Of a stretch of DNA of 64,000 nt, positions 13,085 through 25,143 are shown in pieces (position 1 is the first letter of the stretch; every line of letters begins with the position of its first letter). The position numbers and the translations under genes are program-made. The stretch is from Liriodendron chinense (lineage: Eukaryota; Streptophyta; Magnoliopsida; Magnoliales; Magnoliaceae), in contig ML058453.1 in NCBI GenBank assembly GCA_003013855.2, forward strand, positions 5,573,861 to 5,637,860. Direction: 5' to 3'. The notes below the pieces were generated by a model that had not been told where the DNA came from, searched no databases, and saw only the letters and a list, made by a program, of their open reading frames with translations.

Positions 13085-13440
13085 ATATTCCATAAACAAG
13101 TCTCAAGTCTTGTACCACAAGTTATGGTACCAGCAGATAACTTCTGGCCTTTTGTGTGAGTATGACATCCAACCCATCTAATCCTTTCTCGCCATCGTGA
13201 GGATCACCTTGTAGAAAAATCAGCAACATCTATTTATAGGTTAGAAATGGACCACACTTATATTTTCCTATTTATCAATGGCCAGACTTTTTTTGGGTGT
13301 GGCCCACCTAATGAGTAGATGGGGATGATCTTCGTCAAAAGGTAATATATGTGTGGAACAAACCTATTGTAAGGATTGGATTTAGTAAAAAATTAATAAG
13401 TTAGAAGTTATCCACTAGGCAGACCATAGGTCCACAGGTG
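13085..13440. repeat. Dispersed repeat, copy 2
   Basis: Second copy of the repeat at 12240-12620, in the same orientation, diverged. It abuts the complete inverted-repeat element that starts at 13475. Confidence 0.5.
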
Positions 13441-13474
13441 CACTGGAACCCATGACCTACGATAGGTATTACAG

Positions 13475-14066
13475 GGAAGCGGATTAGATGTTACGCGGGT
13501 GACACCTAAGTTAGGTAACACCTCAGTGGGTAACTTAGGTGTTACCCTTATTGTGGGGCCCACCTTGATGATGTATTTTATATCCACGCCGTCCATCCAT
13601 TTCTCCAGTCCATTTTAGAACTTGATTCTCAAAATTAAGAATATCCAAATCTCATGTGGACCACACCACAGGAAATAGTGGTAATTGAGTGAATCACCAT
13701 TAAAAACACCAAAGGGCCCATAGTAAGGTTTTCATAATGTTCAATTGCCATCCAACCTGTTCATAATGTCAATAAGACCTGGATGAAGGGAAAATATAAA
13801 TATCAGCTTGATCCAAAACTTTTGTGGCATACAAAAAGTTCTTAATGGTCAATTCATCACTATTCTAGTATTATGGTCCACAAATATAACTATCAGCTTG
13901 ATCCAAAACTTTTGTGGCCTACAAAATGTTTTTAATGGTCTTGGATCTTTTTAAGGTTTTGGATGGAAAAACAGATGGACGGATAAATCAATGTGGCCCC
14001 ACACGGTAAGGGTAAGACCTTAGTGGGTAACTAAGGTGTTACCCGGGTAACAGCTAATCCGCTCCC
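13475..14066. mobile_element. Inverted-repeat element (592 bp), AGCGGATTAG end, 9-bp duplication
   Basis: The two ends are inverse of each other (AGCGGATTAG, then a GTTACxCGGGT block, then a GTAACACC block). The flanks are GTATTACAG (13466-13474) and GTATTATAG (14067-14075), a 9-bp duplication with one change. The core is the palindromic family core found through the window. It has no coding capacity. A 9-bp duplication is typical of Mutator-like elements, so I infer a non-autonomous Mutator-like element; this needs a transposase match to confirm. Confidence 0.8.
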
Positions 14067-14075
14067 GTATTATAG

Positions 14076-15674
14076 GATCCTCCATCGGGACTTTTGCACA
14101 TTTTATGGGGTTTTTGTTCTGAAAAGTGGAGCATGTAATTTTGTAATCCAGACCATTGGATTTCTGTGTCCTCCTTTGATGGGCCATTCCCCAAATATTT
14201 CCCCAACTGGAAGATTCTAGCTATTAATCCTGGGTTTTCTTTTTTTCTTTTTTTACTTTTTTTAAGTTGAATGTGCATTTTCATGTACTTCTCTTCTTAA
14301 CCATTCATTTTTAGTCCACGAATCTAAAGCTTACGACTGTCCAGTGGAGGTCGATTTTGGTGCATGGTCCATCCGTGTTTGGATTCAATGATTCAATAGC
14401 TTAGGTAGCTAGAAACTGTAGTTTAGTATTTGCATCGATATGCACACGCAGAAGCTGCATTGAACCGACAATAATTCATTGCATTTAGAAGTACAATTTT
14501 CTACTGTTATTTTCCGCTGGACTCCTTTTGATACTTGACCGCCATTTTCAAAAATGGCAGTTACTCATCTTTCTCACGTGGGACATTCATGTAATCTGAT
14601 AATCCAAATTAATGGGCACATCATGGATAGGTGAGCTGAACCAAAAAAACACAAATATCAATGTGTGTGTGTGTGAGAGAGAGAAATTTCTAGGAACGTG
14701 GGATTAAATCAATAGAAAAAAGGAATGATTAAAGTAAAATAGCAAGTGGTCCAAATTTAAAAGGCAAAGATGACTATTACAATCATCTTATTTGTGTATT
14801 TTTTTCTTATCCTGTATCCACCAATGGTTCAGAGATTTGGACGGTCTTGATTGCCCTATGATGATGCCACACATATGGTTGAAGCTTCACCACCAAATTT
14901 TAATAGTGCTGAAGAATCGTTGGGGTGGTGAGAAACTAAGCATGAATTGTTTGGCCCTGCAGATTTTTGGGAGTTCATTTTGCCTAGTTTTGGCACCTTG
15001 GCTCATCTAAAATGCCTGGCCCAGCGGGTCCACATCCATGTCTAGACTGATTTTGGAACCGTCCACTCTCTTGAAGCTATTGTAGGTGGCCCATAACCCG
15101 TAACTGATCACACTCAATATTGGATCATTTCTGACCATTAGTAGCAAATGGAATGCATGTGGCTATCGAAAAGGTAGGCCAGGAATGATGATCAGGTCTC
15201 AATAATCAGGCCAACGTACTCATTAGGTGGTTACAACTGTATGTTGTGTCAGACGAGTGGTTGTCCATTGATTTCTACGGTGTGGACCGGCCTGATTTTG
15301 CACAAGGTGACTTCAATAATTTTGCGAGAGCAAGAGCCAATGTGGCTATCGAGTTTGGGTTCCACATCAAAATTCAATGGTCAGAATGTCTCTTCAGAGA
15401 AAAAAAAAAAAAAAAAAAATCATTTTGTCCAAACCCAAAGGCACACAAAGAATCATGATTCTATTGATCCAACCATTTCCTACGTGGGGTCCATGGGAAG
15501 ACATGTAACCCTCTCGTTTCTTGTGTGGGTTGCAGATGCTACCAACAAAACTGCATGAACTGTTGTTCAGTGGTCCTAATATGGATGGAACACTATCCCA
15601 TGATCAAGTTCTTTGATGATCCAGAAAATCCAATCGGGTTACCTAAAGTCACAAATGGAAGTGACAAAATATAC
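14076..15674. other. Intergenic, no gene seen
   Basis: Contains T-rich tracts near 14240, a short (TG)n/(GA)n run at about 14660-14685 and an A run at 15401-15419. Words such as GGTCCACATCC and TCCAGACCATTGG link it to the short elements. Open frames of 70-105 codons have no recognisable protein similarity. Confidence 0.4.
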
Positions 15675-15677
15675 TAA

Positions 15678-16307
15678 GGGCCCGTTTGGTTGCAGAATCC
15701 AGGTTCTAAATAAAAATGAGATTTAACTGTTGAAATCTAAAATTGCATAAACTAGATAGTAAACTAGGTTCAATATGGAACTTGCTGGTTTGTTGAAAAT
15801 TGTGTAATGTAGATTATGTTCCAACCGTTGCTTGTGGCATGGCCCACTTGGGCTTTGGATCCGCCAGAGAACCTGACCCCTCGCCTATTCGTAGTCCCTC
15901 AAGACAGATGGCCAGGTTGGATGGCAAATAAACATTATAGTGGGCCCTAGGAAGTTTTTTATGGTGGACATTCAATCAACATTGTTTTCCTGTGGTGTGG
16001 TCCATTTGAGATTTAGATCTTCCTCATCTTTTGCCTAATGCCATTAATTGAGCTTTCAAAATGGATGGACCAGTGTGGATATAAAATATATATGGAGGTG
16101 GGTGACACTAACTTTCGCCTCTTTTCCCTTCCGTAGAAACAGTATGGGGAACCATTTCCACTAATCTCGATTTTTGTCAAATTAAGCTTCCGTGCGGAAT
16201 CCTGTTTGGCCAAAACTTTTTATCAAATGCATCAGTTAAAATTAGATTTTGCTGTAATCCCGATTTTAAGCTGGAAACGAGTTTCCAAGTGCCAACCAAA
16301 TGGGCCC
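15678..16307. mobile_element. Tourist/PIF-Harbinger-like inverted-repeat element (630 bp)
   Basis: The ends are GGGCCCGTTTGGTTG and, inverted, GGGCCCATTTGGTTG, flanked by the 3-bp duplication TAA (15675-15677 and 16308-16310). A TWA target duplication and these ends fit PIF/Harbinger-derived Tourist elements. The middle (about 15920-16100) carries part of the palindromic core family, so a second element is nested or has been captured. Confidence 0.7.
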
Positions 16308-16561
16308 TAAATGCTTCGCATTATGCCAAAAAAATTTGTAGATTGGGAAGTTCAATGGTGTAATTTTCAAATGGAGAACCATACATATTACTGCCTACCT
16401 GATGTACGATTTAGATCATGTGGTCATGTGGGCTCCATCAAACAAATCCACTGGATTAGAGCATTGCCTCTTACGCAAAACAGACCCTAGTAGGATGGAC
16501 TTGGACTTGGACTTGGGTTGCATGCCAATTATGGAAATGTCATATTGATTCATAATCTAAG

Positions 16562-17175
16562 GGCCAGTTTGGGAGCGTGGATTTGGAACCCTCTGGATTT
16601 GGAATACCTTGGTTGTGTTTGGCACCCTAGATTTAGAATCACTTGCAATCTAAAAGTAGCTATATGCATGGTATATTTATTGGGTTTGAATTTAATTATT
16701 AAATCAACTTTAATATCCATACTTAGTGTGCATATGTAATGTTTGACACAATGATTGTAATAAGCCTGTTGAAATATATCCTTTGGCCGAAAATGATGAA
16801 ATTCCAAGTCTTGGATGGGCCACAAGCATAGGATCACAACCAAGCGACTAAACAACGATTTTTAACGTTGATTTATATGGACAATGATTAGATTGCGAAG
16901 ATCATCCTATTGAAGTAATTTTAGTGATGTAGTTGAATATTTAATTATTTTGGGATAACATTAATGAGCCACATGCCCAATAGATTAGTAGCCTAGTGAC
17001 ACACATATTACACATGTAACTCATAACCCATAAGAGGATTTTAGATCATAATCTTAACTTCCACCTTAGATTTTAAACCCTCTCTTCAAGGTGATTTAAA
17101 ATCACCCCCAATTACTTTATGGTGCCAAACAAACATGGGGATTTGGAATCTCCTCAAAATCCCCCAAATCCATGA
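16562..17175. repeat. Repeat family with GGGCCAGTTTGGGAGC-type start, copy 1
   Basis: Begins near GGGCCAGTTTGGGAGC and contains a block around TGATTGTAATAAGCCTGTT and a GATGGGCCACAAG word. The second copy at 17190-18600 shares these blocks in the same order. No protein is encoded. It is probably a non-autonomous DNA element, class not fixed. Confidence 0.55.
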
Positions 17176-17189
17176 TGCTAGACCACCTT

Positions 17190-18600
17190 GGCCAATTCGG
17201 GAGCTTGGATTTGGAATGCATTAAAATCCAAATCGCGATTACATTAGAATCAAGGTGATTCTGAATCCTCTTTTGTGTTTGTGATGCAGGGAGGACGTGG
17301 TAGGTCGATCACCGTCTCCCTAATCGATTGTTTCTCGAATCCACAAGAAGAAATAAAAGATAAAAAGAGGAAATTAATTTCGAATAATTGTTTTTTTTAT
17401 AATTGAATGATAATTAAAAAACATAATTATCTTGCTTTAAATAATAAACTAAATTCTAAATTCGTACTTAATACTAACTTGCAAAGGAAGAAAAGAATCC
17501 TAATACAATTTGAAAAGAAATAGAAAAATCTGCTCAAACTGTATAGCGCCTATAGGGTGTTGTCTTCCTTCCGCTAATACGAGCAATCCATATCTGATTG
17601 CCACAAAACTTTGTGGTTTTACTGATATCGACGTACTCTTCAAGATGGTCGGCTTAGATTCTCCATATCAGTAGTAGTGGGCCACCTGGACCATTTCCAG
17701 TTTCAGTGGGCGGAATTCTGAACTTTCTGCACAGTTCGTACCATTTTGGACACCACGATCAATCCGTAACTCGGATCGACATGTGAAACTTATTACGTTT
17801 TCTCGGCGTCGAGCAGCTCTACAAAATAGATGGAACGGATCATCATAAATGATCAAGATGAGCCCCACAAGTTGGGCCTGAAATCCAAAAACGGGAATAA
17901 CAATTTCTTATTTGGGTTGAAACTCCAAAATATGAAATTCCTTAGTTTTCTCTTGTTTTTCTTCCTGTCCATCTCCTGCAGGAATGTGCATGATCCACGC
18001 CCTCGATCATAGGATTGTTCCCCTACATCAGTTTGGTTGAAATGCATTGGAATCCAAATCTTCTGCTTGGAAGCTTCTATTTGGAGGGCATTGGAATTCT
18101 TCAGTATATTCTTAGTACTTAAATTTGATTAACCAAATAAGCTTTTACATTCAAAATTAGTATATATAAAGATGTGATATGTAACAAAATAATTGTAATA
18201 AGCCTATTAAAATACATATTTTGGCAAAAAAGAAGAAATTTTGAGCCTTAGGTGGGCCACAAATGCAAGGATCACAAACAAGTAACTCATTCATGTTTTT
18301 TAACCGTCTGTTTAGATATTCAATGTTTGGATGGCTCAAATCATTCTATTGATTTGATTTTAGTGTTGCGGTTGATAATTGAATTGTTTTGAAATATCAT
18401 CAGCATGCCATGTGTGCCATGTGTCTAGTAAATTAGTAGTGCAAAGACAACTATGTTACATGTGTGACTATCCGGCCCTTAGAGGAAAAGGTCAAAAAGG
18501 TAACTCCTTTGATCTCAGCATTTTGCTAAGATTTCTAAACCCACCAAATTTTTTTATTTAAAATGCCTCCAATTTCACTTAGTTGTCAAACGCAAAGGGC
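17190..18600. repeat. Same repeat family, copy 2, split by a solo LTR
   Basis: The start (TCGGGAGCTTGGATTTGG) and the inner block around ATTGTAATAAGCCTATT match copy 1. It is interrupted at 17282-18030 by a solo LTR with a perfect target duplication, so the repeat was present first. Confidence 0.55.
17282..18030 (-). mobile_element. Solo LTR, family 1 (749 bp), minus strand
   Basis: Ends are TGATG and CATCA, flanked by the perfect duplication GTTTG (17277-17281 and 18031-18035). The first 100 bp is the reverse complement of the end of the LTR at 9424-10110, including the block with GTCTCCCTAA and CGAATCCACAAGAAG. The other half has diverged, so the two are related but not recent sisters. Confidence 0.85.
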
Positions 18601-20435
18601 AGTCATTTGAATTTGAAATACAACTGTTTACCACCCAATGCAAGGTGCCAAGAGGTGTGTAAAGGTGTTTGTCATCATTATTTGTCTGTTGTTGGTTTTT
18701 CTTCTTTGAAGTTTACCCGCCACTGGCATCATTAATATATGGATTGGATTTCTGATGACCCATATAATATTCCACGTCCGTGACCCTACCATGGTCTACC
18801 TAAACCAACCTAACCACTTAGAGCATTGGTAAGCTGACACGCCTATACAAATTACCTCATGTACACACCACCACTGTCCCATCCCATCATGGCATGGAGA
18901 TAAAAATCCGTGCCATCCATCAGGTGGAACTCAATGTGTGGATATTCCTATGCAAATTAAAGGTGGACCATTTTATAGGTGAGCCATGGTATTAGTACCA
19001 GGTAAGGTAAAATACATGGTAGGTATCCTCCTGTTGCTTGGCTTTGATATTGCAACTATATGCTGTGCTGGCACACATGGTGGCATGTCCATGAGCTGGT
19101 TTTTACAGACGCATGAGCTTAGCAAGGCTCACCTACTCATAAAGCGATGCAAATGTACGCTTAGATATGTATGATATCATGTGCGGATTGTCTTTCTGCA
19201 AAGCTAAGTCATGGAATCCTTTGATAATTCTGTACAATGAAAAAGTGCCACATGTACTCGTAAGATATGGTTAGAAATAATTCGCATTTAATGCTATTTC
19301 AACACAGCAAGGCGTTTTGTCATCAGTCTAAGGCTGTGGTTGGAGATTACGACCAGGCTACTGACTCTTTGTTCGAATTTTTAAAATTTTCTAGCCACAT
19401 CTTTCATGAGTGGAGCGTAGCTGTGCAATTTTATTAACTGTCAGTGTACACATATTGAAGGGTGAGGATCTTTTTAATTAGGGAGAAATGGGTATCGATC
19501 GATCTGCCACGGTGGGGCTCACCATATGAGCAGCCTGCTTCACTGAACCATGGGCCGACTTGTACCTAATGGAGCAACGCTGCCCGGCATCCACTTTCGG
19601 AGAAGCATTATTTTATGATGCATGATGGTGGGAGACCAGGTGGGGCCCACCCAATTTACCTACCCACTTGTGCAGTCACTCTCGACCCAGCAGCGGTCAG
19701 GAAACGACACTTGACCTATGACTATGGGTCATTTTAATTTACAGTTCTTTGACTAGGTAAAAGAAAAGAAAAAAAAAAGAGAAGGAAAAAAAAACAAAAA
19801 AAAAAAAGAGAGAGAGAGAGAGAAAAAAAAAAGCACTTTGATAATCTGGCAGAGTGTGATAGTTCATGTACATGCACACAGCCTAATCACACGTGGCATG
19901 AACTTACCTCAAATGAACCGTCTAAATCATGACCATAAAAAAAGACGGTCACGGCCTAAAATTATATGGAAAGGAACTGCAAGGGGCCGATTGCAAGACA
20001 TGTAATGTACGGTTAACATGACAAGCAGTCAATTTTCTAAACTCAACAACACCTGTCTATAAATCAGCGGCCAGGATCATGTAATCAATCTGATTTTAGG
20101 TCTATTACCCATCTTCCGTGGGTCCATCTGTTTGTACGGTTCATACTAAGTACGTACATTCCACATGCAATGCACAATGGACATCAAAACTATATAAAAT
20201 AACCCTGGAGAAAACAAAGCTCGAATGCCAAATGAATAAGGAATGAAATCCTCTACAACAGAACCATTGAGCTCTTTGGCCCCACCGTGTTCTTTGTGCG
20301 AATTCCACTCCGAGCATCAGATTAGGCCCTAGATTTTAGGACTTCAATCCATAATTTATCTCGTTCCACAACTAAAGTGGGCCACACCAAAATAAACAAC
20401 GAATGGTGGCGTTCAACCATAGGTCGTGGCTGGGG
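18601..20435. other. Intergenic, no gene seen
   Basis: Contains an A/G-rich low-complexity tract at about 19755-19832 that includes a (GA)n run, and scattered short-element words. No frame has recognisable protein content. Confidence 0.4.
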
Positions 20436-20444
20436 CTTCAACCA

Positions 20445-20991
20445 AGGAAGCAGATTGCGTACTGAGTAACTCACTTTGCTAAGCTACATCTTTGGCGCCA
20501 CCCGTGATTTATGTAATTTATCCGCTCCATGCTTCCGTCCATTTTACCATATAATATTATGGTTTGAGCTAAAAAAATTGAAGCATATCCAAATCTCAAG
20601 TGGACCATACCACATGAAATAGTGTGAATTGCATGTCTGCCATTGAAAAGTTCTTGGGGTCCACAAAAGTTTTGGATTAACCTAATATATGTTTATTTCC
20701 CCTTCATCCATGACTATGTGGTCTTATGATCAGGTTGATGACAAAAAAAAAAAAAAAAAAAAAAAATCACTATGACCCTAGGAGGGTTTTAACAGTGGAA
20801 ATTATTATTCTCACTGTTTCCTGTGGTGTGGATAATTGAGCTTTGCATATGCTTCAAGTATGAGCTCAACCCCTAAAATGAGCTGAAAAACGGATAGATG
20901 GTATGAATAAACCACATACATTCACGGTGGGCCTAATAGAGTTACTAAGTATGATAAAGCGTGCTGAGTAAATCATTAGACAATCGGATTT
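20445..20991. mobile_element. Inverted-repeat element (547 bp), GATTGCGTACTGAGTAA end, perfect 9-bp duplication
   Basis: Flanked by the perfect 9-bp duplication CTTCAACCA (20436-20444 and 20992-21000). The left end AGGAAGCAGATTGCG pairs with the inverted right end AGAAATCCGATTG. The interior is the shared palindromic core (ATCCAAATCTCAAGTGGACC near the left; its inverse near the right) with an A run at about 20743-20765. No coding capacity. A Mutator-like origin is inferred from the 9-bp duplication. Confidence 0.85.
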
Positions 20992-21000
20992 CTTCAACCA

Positions 21001-21849
21001 ATCTGTTCATCAGGTTGGCCTCACCACCTTGGTCCGGACAACGACCCGACTGTAAATTTAGAGACGTTAGGCGTGACTTTGCCTTGGTCCGGACAATGAC
21101 ACGGACCTCAATTTTTTCTCGGGCATGAATGCAAAGGCTCATCTCATGGACGGATCCTTAGGAGTCCCATGGGCGAGAAGGTACCTACAGCACTTGGATC
21201 TTTTAGTACCCCTGACTGCAACGAGTGTAGCAGAGGATTGCAGTCCAATGAATTCTGAAGTATTCATCGTCTACAAAACCCGTCTTACGCAGCTGTGTAA
21301 AACACTCACTCTCTGTGGGACCTACCATCTTTGATATGTAAATCCACTCCGTCCATCAGATGGGAACCCTTATTTGAACAGTACTATAAAAGATATGCTT
21401 GATAAAAAAATTGTATTGGCAATATCCATCGAAAAATGTAAAATTACTTCTAAAACCTCTAAGTTCAGGTAGTGTGGCCTGCCTGAGATTTGGATCAAGC
21501 TGCGTTCCGTATCTTCAGTTTGTATTAGTGAGTTACACCTGATTAATGGATTTGATGAAAGATCCAAACCATGATAACCCCACACCATGCCTATAGCTAG
21601 CATCTTATCCCCTTTTTCCCCTAGGTGTGGTACGTTTGAGTTGCGGATCTGTCTTAATTTTAAACCCATAAACTCGAATTGATGACAAAACCTGATGGAC
21701 GGAATGGATTTTCAACATATAATTGGCGAGCCCCACAGACTTTGGGTGTTCTGTGTTGCAGAGGAATCCAATGCAGTACGGAAATAACCCAAATAAAGAA
21801 TCAAGGGTGGTTATATGTGCATTTGATCTTTTGCATGCTGACGCTGACA
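21001..21849. other. Intergenic with a degraded palindromic element at about 21310-21720
   Basis: Within it, 21310-21370 (GTGGGACCTACCATC, then CCGTCCATCAGATGG) and 21680-21740 (CTGATGGACGGAATGG, then GAGCCCCACAGAC) form an inverted pair typical of the short elements. I found no target duplication. No gene seen. Confidence 0.45.
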
Positions 21850-21858
21850 GTATTATTG

Positions 21859-22235
21859 GAGAAAATTTTCGCTACACCCACGAGTTAGCTACGCTAGCTA
21901 CACTGGGTTTAGCAATGACCCCACCATGATGTATTGCTGTATCCATGCCGTCCATCCATTTGGTGAGATTATTTTAGGGCATGACACCAAAAATGAGGCA
22001 GATTTGAAGCTCAAGTGGACCCAGCACAGAAAATAGTGGGAATTGAACGCCAACCATTAAAAAATTATTGGGGGCCACTTGAGCTTCGAATCTGCATCGT
22101 TTTTCGTATCACGCCCTAAAATGATCTCACCAAATGGATGGACGGCATGGATACAATATATACATCATGGTGGGGTCATTGCTAAACCCGGTTTAGCTAG
22201 CGTAGCTAACTCGTGGGTGTAGCAAAAATTTTCTC
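21859..22235. mobile_element. Inverted-repeat element (377 bp), long near-perfect ends, perfect 9-bp duplication
   Basis: Flanked by the perfect 9-bp duplication GTATTATTG (21850-21858 and 22236-22244). The inverted ends run about 100 bp with few changes and begin GAGAAAATTTT, then CGCTACACCCACGAG, then AGCTACGCTAGCTA. The centre keeps only part of the palindromic core, so this is an internally deleted and probably young copy. No coding capacity. Confidence 0.9.
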
Positions 22236-22244
22236 GTATTATTG

Positions 22245-22840
22245 TATTTAGATGGGATTTTCCCACGTAACCGCCTGCCTTTAAAGGCACTCCAGGTCAA
22301 ACGCATGGTTTCAATATTTAAAACAAAACGCTTTAGTTTTCAAAAAACAAAGACAAACCGCCCGTTTTTATATCTTCACTAAAGGTGAACGAGGGAATCG
22401 TGCTGTTAACTTGTCTAAATTAATGATGGATTTGCCCCTATATTCTTTTATTTTTATTGTAAGCCGTGGCGTGCATAGGATTCAACGGGCCCACTTTTAT
22501 GTATGTGTGTGATCGATGTTGTACATCCATCTTATTTTAGGGCATGAGCTCAAAAATGAGCCACATCTGAAGTGCAGATATGCCCGCCATAGGAAACGCT
22601 GGTGATGAAATGCCCACCATTAAAAATATGTTGTGGCTATGGAAGTTCAGATCAAGTTGATTTTGTGTATTTCCTTCCTCCAAGTTTATGTTTGGCCTTG
22701 TCAACAGGGTGGACGGCCCTTCTAAACATTAATTGAGTATATCCTACTAAGTTTGCAATGGTGGGTGTAAAAACATAAGACACTGCCCATACTGGCAAGG
22801 TAAAAAGAAACAACAGGGCGCATATTGAGAACTTTCCCTA
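22245..22840. other. Intergenic, fragments of the core repeat family
   Basis: Bases 22480-22760 resemble half of the palindromic core (GAGCCACATCTGAAGTGC; CCATTAAAAATATGTTG) without matching ends. No gene seen. Confidence 0.4.
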
Positions 22841-23323
22841 CCAGTCCCAAGCTTGGGACAGGCTAGGCCTCTGAGGGCCACCATGATGTTAAGATTTTAT
22901 CCACACCATTCATGCATTTTACCATGTCATTTTAGATTATGCGCCCAAAAAATGAGGCAGATCCAAGGTTCAAGTAGGCCACACTACAGGAAGCCGTGGT
23001 GCTAATGTCGCCTACTGCTGAAACCTTCCTAGGGCCCGCCTGATGTTTATTTTCCATCCAACCTGTTTATAAGGTCATGGAGACTTGGATGAACGAAAAC
23101 CACATATATTAGCTTAATCCAAAACTTCTATGGCAATCAAGAAGTACTCAACGGTAAGAGTTTAATCCCCATTTCGTCGTCCACATGTGCCACCTGTATC
23201 TTCCTCATTTTTTTGGCGCATAGTCTAAAATGATATGGAAAAGTTCATTGACGGCGTGGATAAAATCCATACATCACAGTGGCCATTAGAGCCCTACCTT
23301 GTCCTGATCTTGGGACGGGAGAT
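22841..23323. mobile_element. Inverted-repeat element, GTCCCAAG-type ends
   Basis: The left end (AGTCCCAAGCTTGGGACAGG, then CTAGG, then GGCCACCATGATG) pairs with the inverted right end (CGTCCCAAGATCAGGACAAG, then GTAGG, then GGCCACTGTGATG). The interior is the shared palindromic core. I found no clear target duplication, so the borders are approximate. Confidence 0.6.
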
Positions 23324-24354
23324 GTACCCAATCAGTACCTTTAAAAACATGGGATGTGGAACACCGGAGAAATTTAGTACAACAGCCTAGAGTATGACCT
23401 AATTTAGGCTTTAGCATCCTCTCTTGAAACCTTATTAGTTTTTGCCCTCTAGTTACTTTTATATCTTCTGAAGGACGAAAATCCTTATTTGCCATTTGTC
23501 CCCTAGTACGATGGTAGCTTCTCTCAAAAGTTGAAAATGTCTTTTCAAATGGAGGTGTGGACCCCACTAAATCAAGGAAATGGGCCACTCCTTGGCCGAT
23601 CTGATCCATTCTGATCCATTCACTTGAATTGGATAGCCGTGAAACTATAGTAGAGTCATTTTAAATTTTTTTTGAAACTTTCTATGGCCAACAATTGCAT
23701 TAGCATTGTACATTAACTTTGAATCGTTTCTTCCTGTGTGGTCCATCTATGACGAGTTTTGCCCTCAAACTCAGGCCGATTGCATGAAATTAAAATCCCT
23801 TTTCATGTGGACGGGTTAAATTTATTTCAAGACAATCTAGTGGGCTCCAGTATAAGATGTTGGATGGGTTTAAAATGGGGGCTCTTGTCGCAGGAAGGTA
23901 TTTGGCCTTTTCCTTATTTTCTTCTTTATTTTTTTACGAAAGGGGACCATTTGGTCATTAGGACTGTTACTACCTCCATGAGACTCACTCTAGCGAGCTT
24001 CTGGCATCACGACCATAGGTACATTTAGATTAGAATAATAGTTGCTTTTGTGTGTATTCTTTTTTGTTGGTGGATATCAATGTATTGTGAGAGTTTATGA
24101 AAGAGAAGAGGAGGGTATGGTGGTTCCCTTTATAATTTTTTTTGGGTATGAATGGTGGGAGATTGCGAAACGTATGTATTTTGTAACAAAAAAATAATGT
24201 AATGGATGAATTTTGAAATAGAAGTGTTGGAATGGATGAATGTGGTAGTGGATGAATGTTGAAGCGGATGAATGTTAAGATGAAAGAATGTTGTCATGAA
24301 TGAATGTTGCATGGTGGATCATTGATATTCACTGTGGATTACTGATAATCATTG

Positions 24355-25102
24355 TGGATCGTCGATATTAACTATGGATCGTCGATCCCATGAAAGTAGT
24401 TAAAACTCCCTCGTTAGATTTCTGAATTGGGTGATCTTGTACTCGTTGAAGGATAATTTGATGAACTTTCAAATGACTCTAGAATCATCTCATTTGGATA
24501 CCAATTGATTGCCCCAAAGTAGGCTTAAAGTTCATTAAGGACTGTGGATTGCAGATACGACTATGGATTATCGATTAGATGAAAACGATCATAACTCTCT
24601 TCTTATATGTCTGATTTAGGTGATTATGTACTCATTTGAAAGATAATTTGATGAAGTTTCAAATAAATTTAAAATAATCACATTTATACACCATTTGATT
24701 GTCTAAAAGTGCATCCAAAGTTTATTAAGGAGTGCGGATCGCCAATACAAATTATGGATGGCTGATCCAACGAAAATGGTCATAACTCCCTCGATATATG
24801 TTCAATTTAGGTGAACTTGTGCTCTTTCAAAAGATAAATTAATGAAATTTTAAATGAATTTTAAATCATCTCATTTACACACTATTTGATTGCCTAAACA
24901 TGGGCCTAAATTTTATCATGGACTATCGTCAATATGCACTGTGTACGAAAAAGGTCATAATATAACACCCTCGTTACATGTCCGATTTGGATGATCTTAT
25001 GCTCGTTGAAAAGATAACTTGATGAAAAATAAAATAGATTTAAAATCATATAATTTAGACACCACTTAATTACCCTAAAGTGGGCCCAAAGTTCGACATT
25101 CA
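24355..25102 (-). repeat. Inner tandem repeats of the foldback, left arm
   Basis: About four units of roughly 187 bp, marked by AAAGTTCATTAAGG-like words at about 24525, 24712, 24902 and 25085 and by CTCCCTCGTTA-like words. They are in the opposite orientation to the units after 25144. Copies differ by many substitutions, so the array is old. Confidence 0.75.
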
Positions 25103-25143
25103 TTGTGGATCATCTATACACACTGTGGATCTATGTTCCAAAG

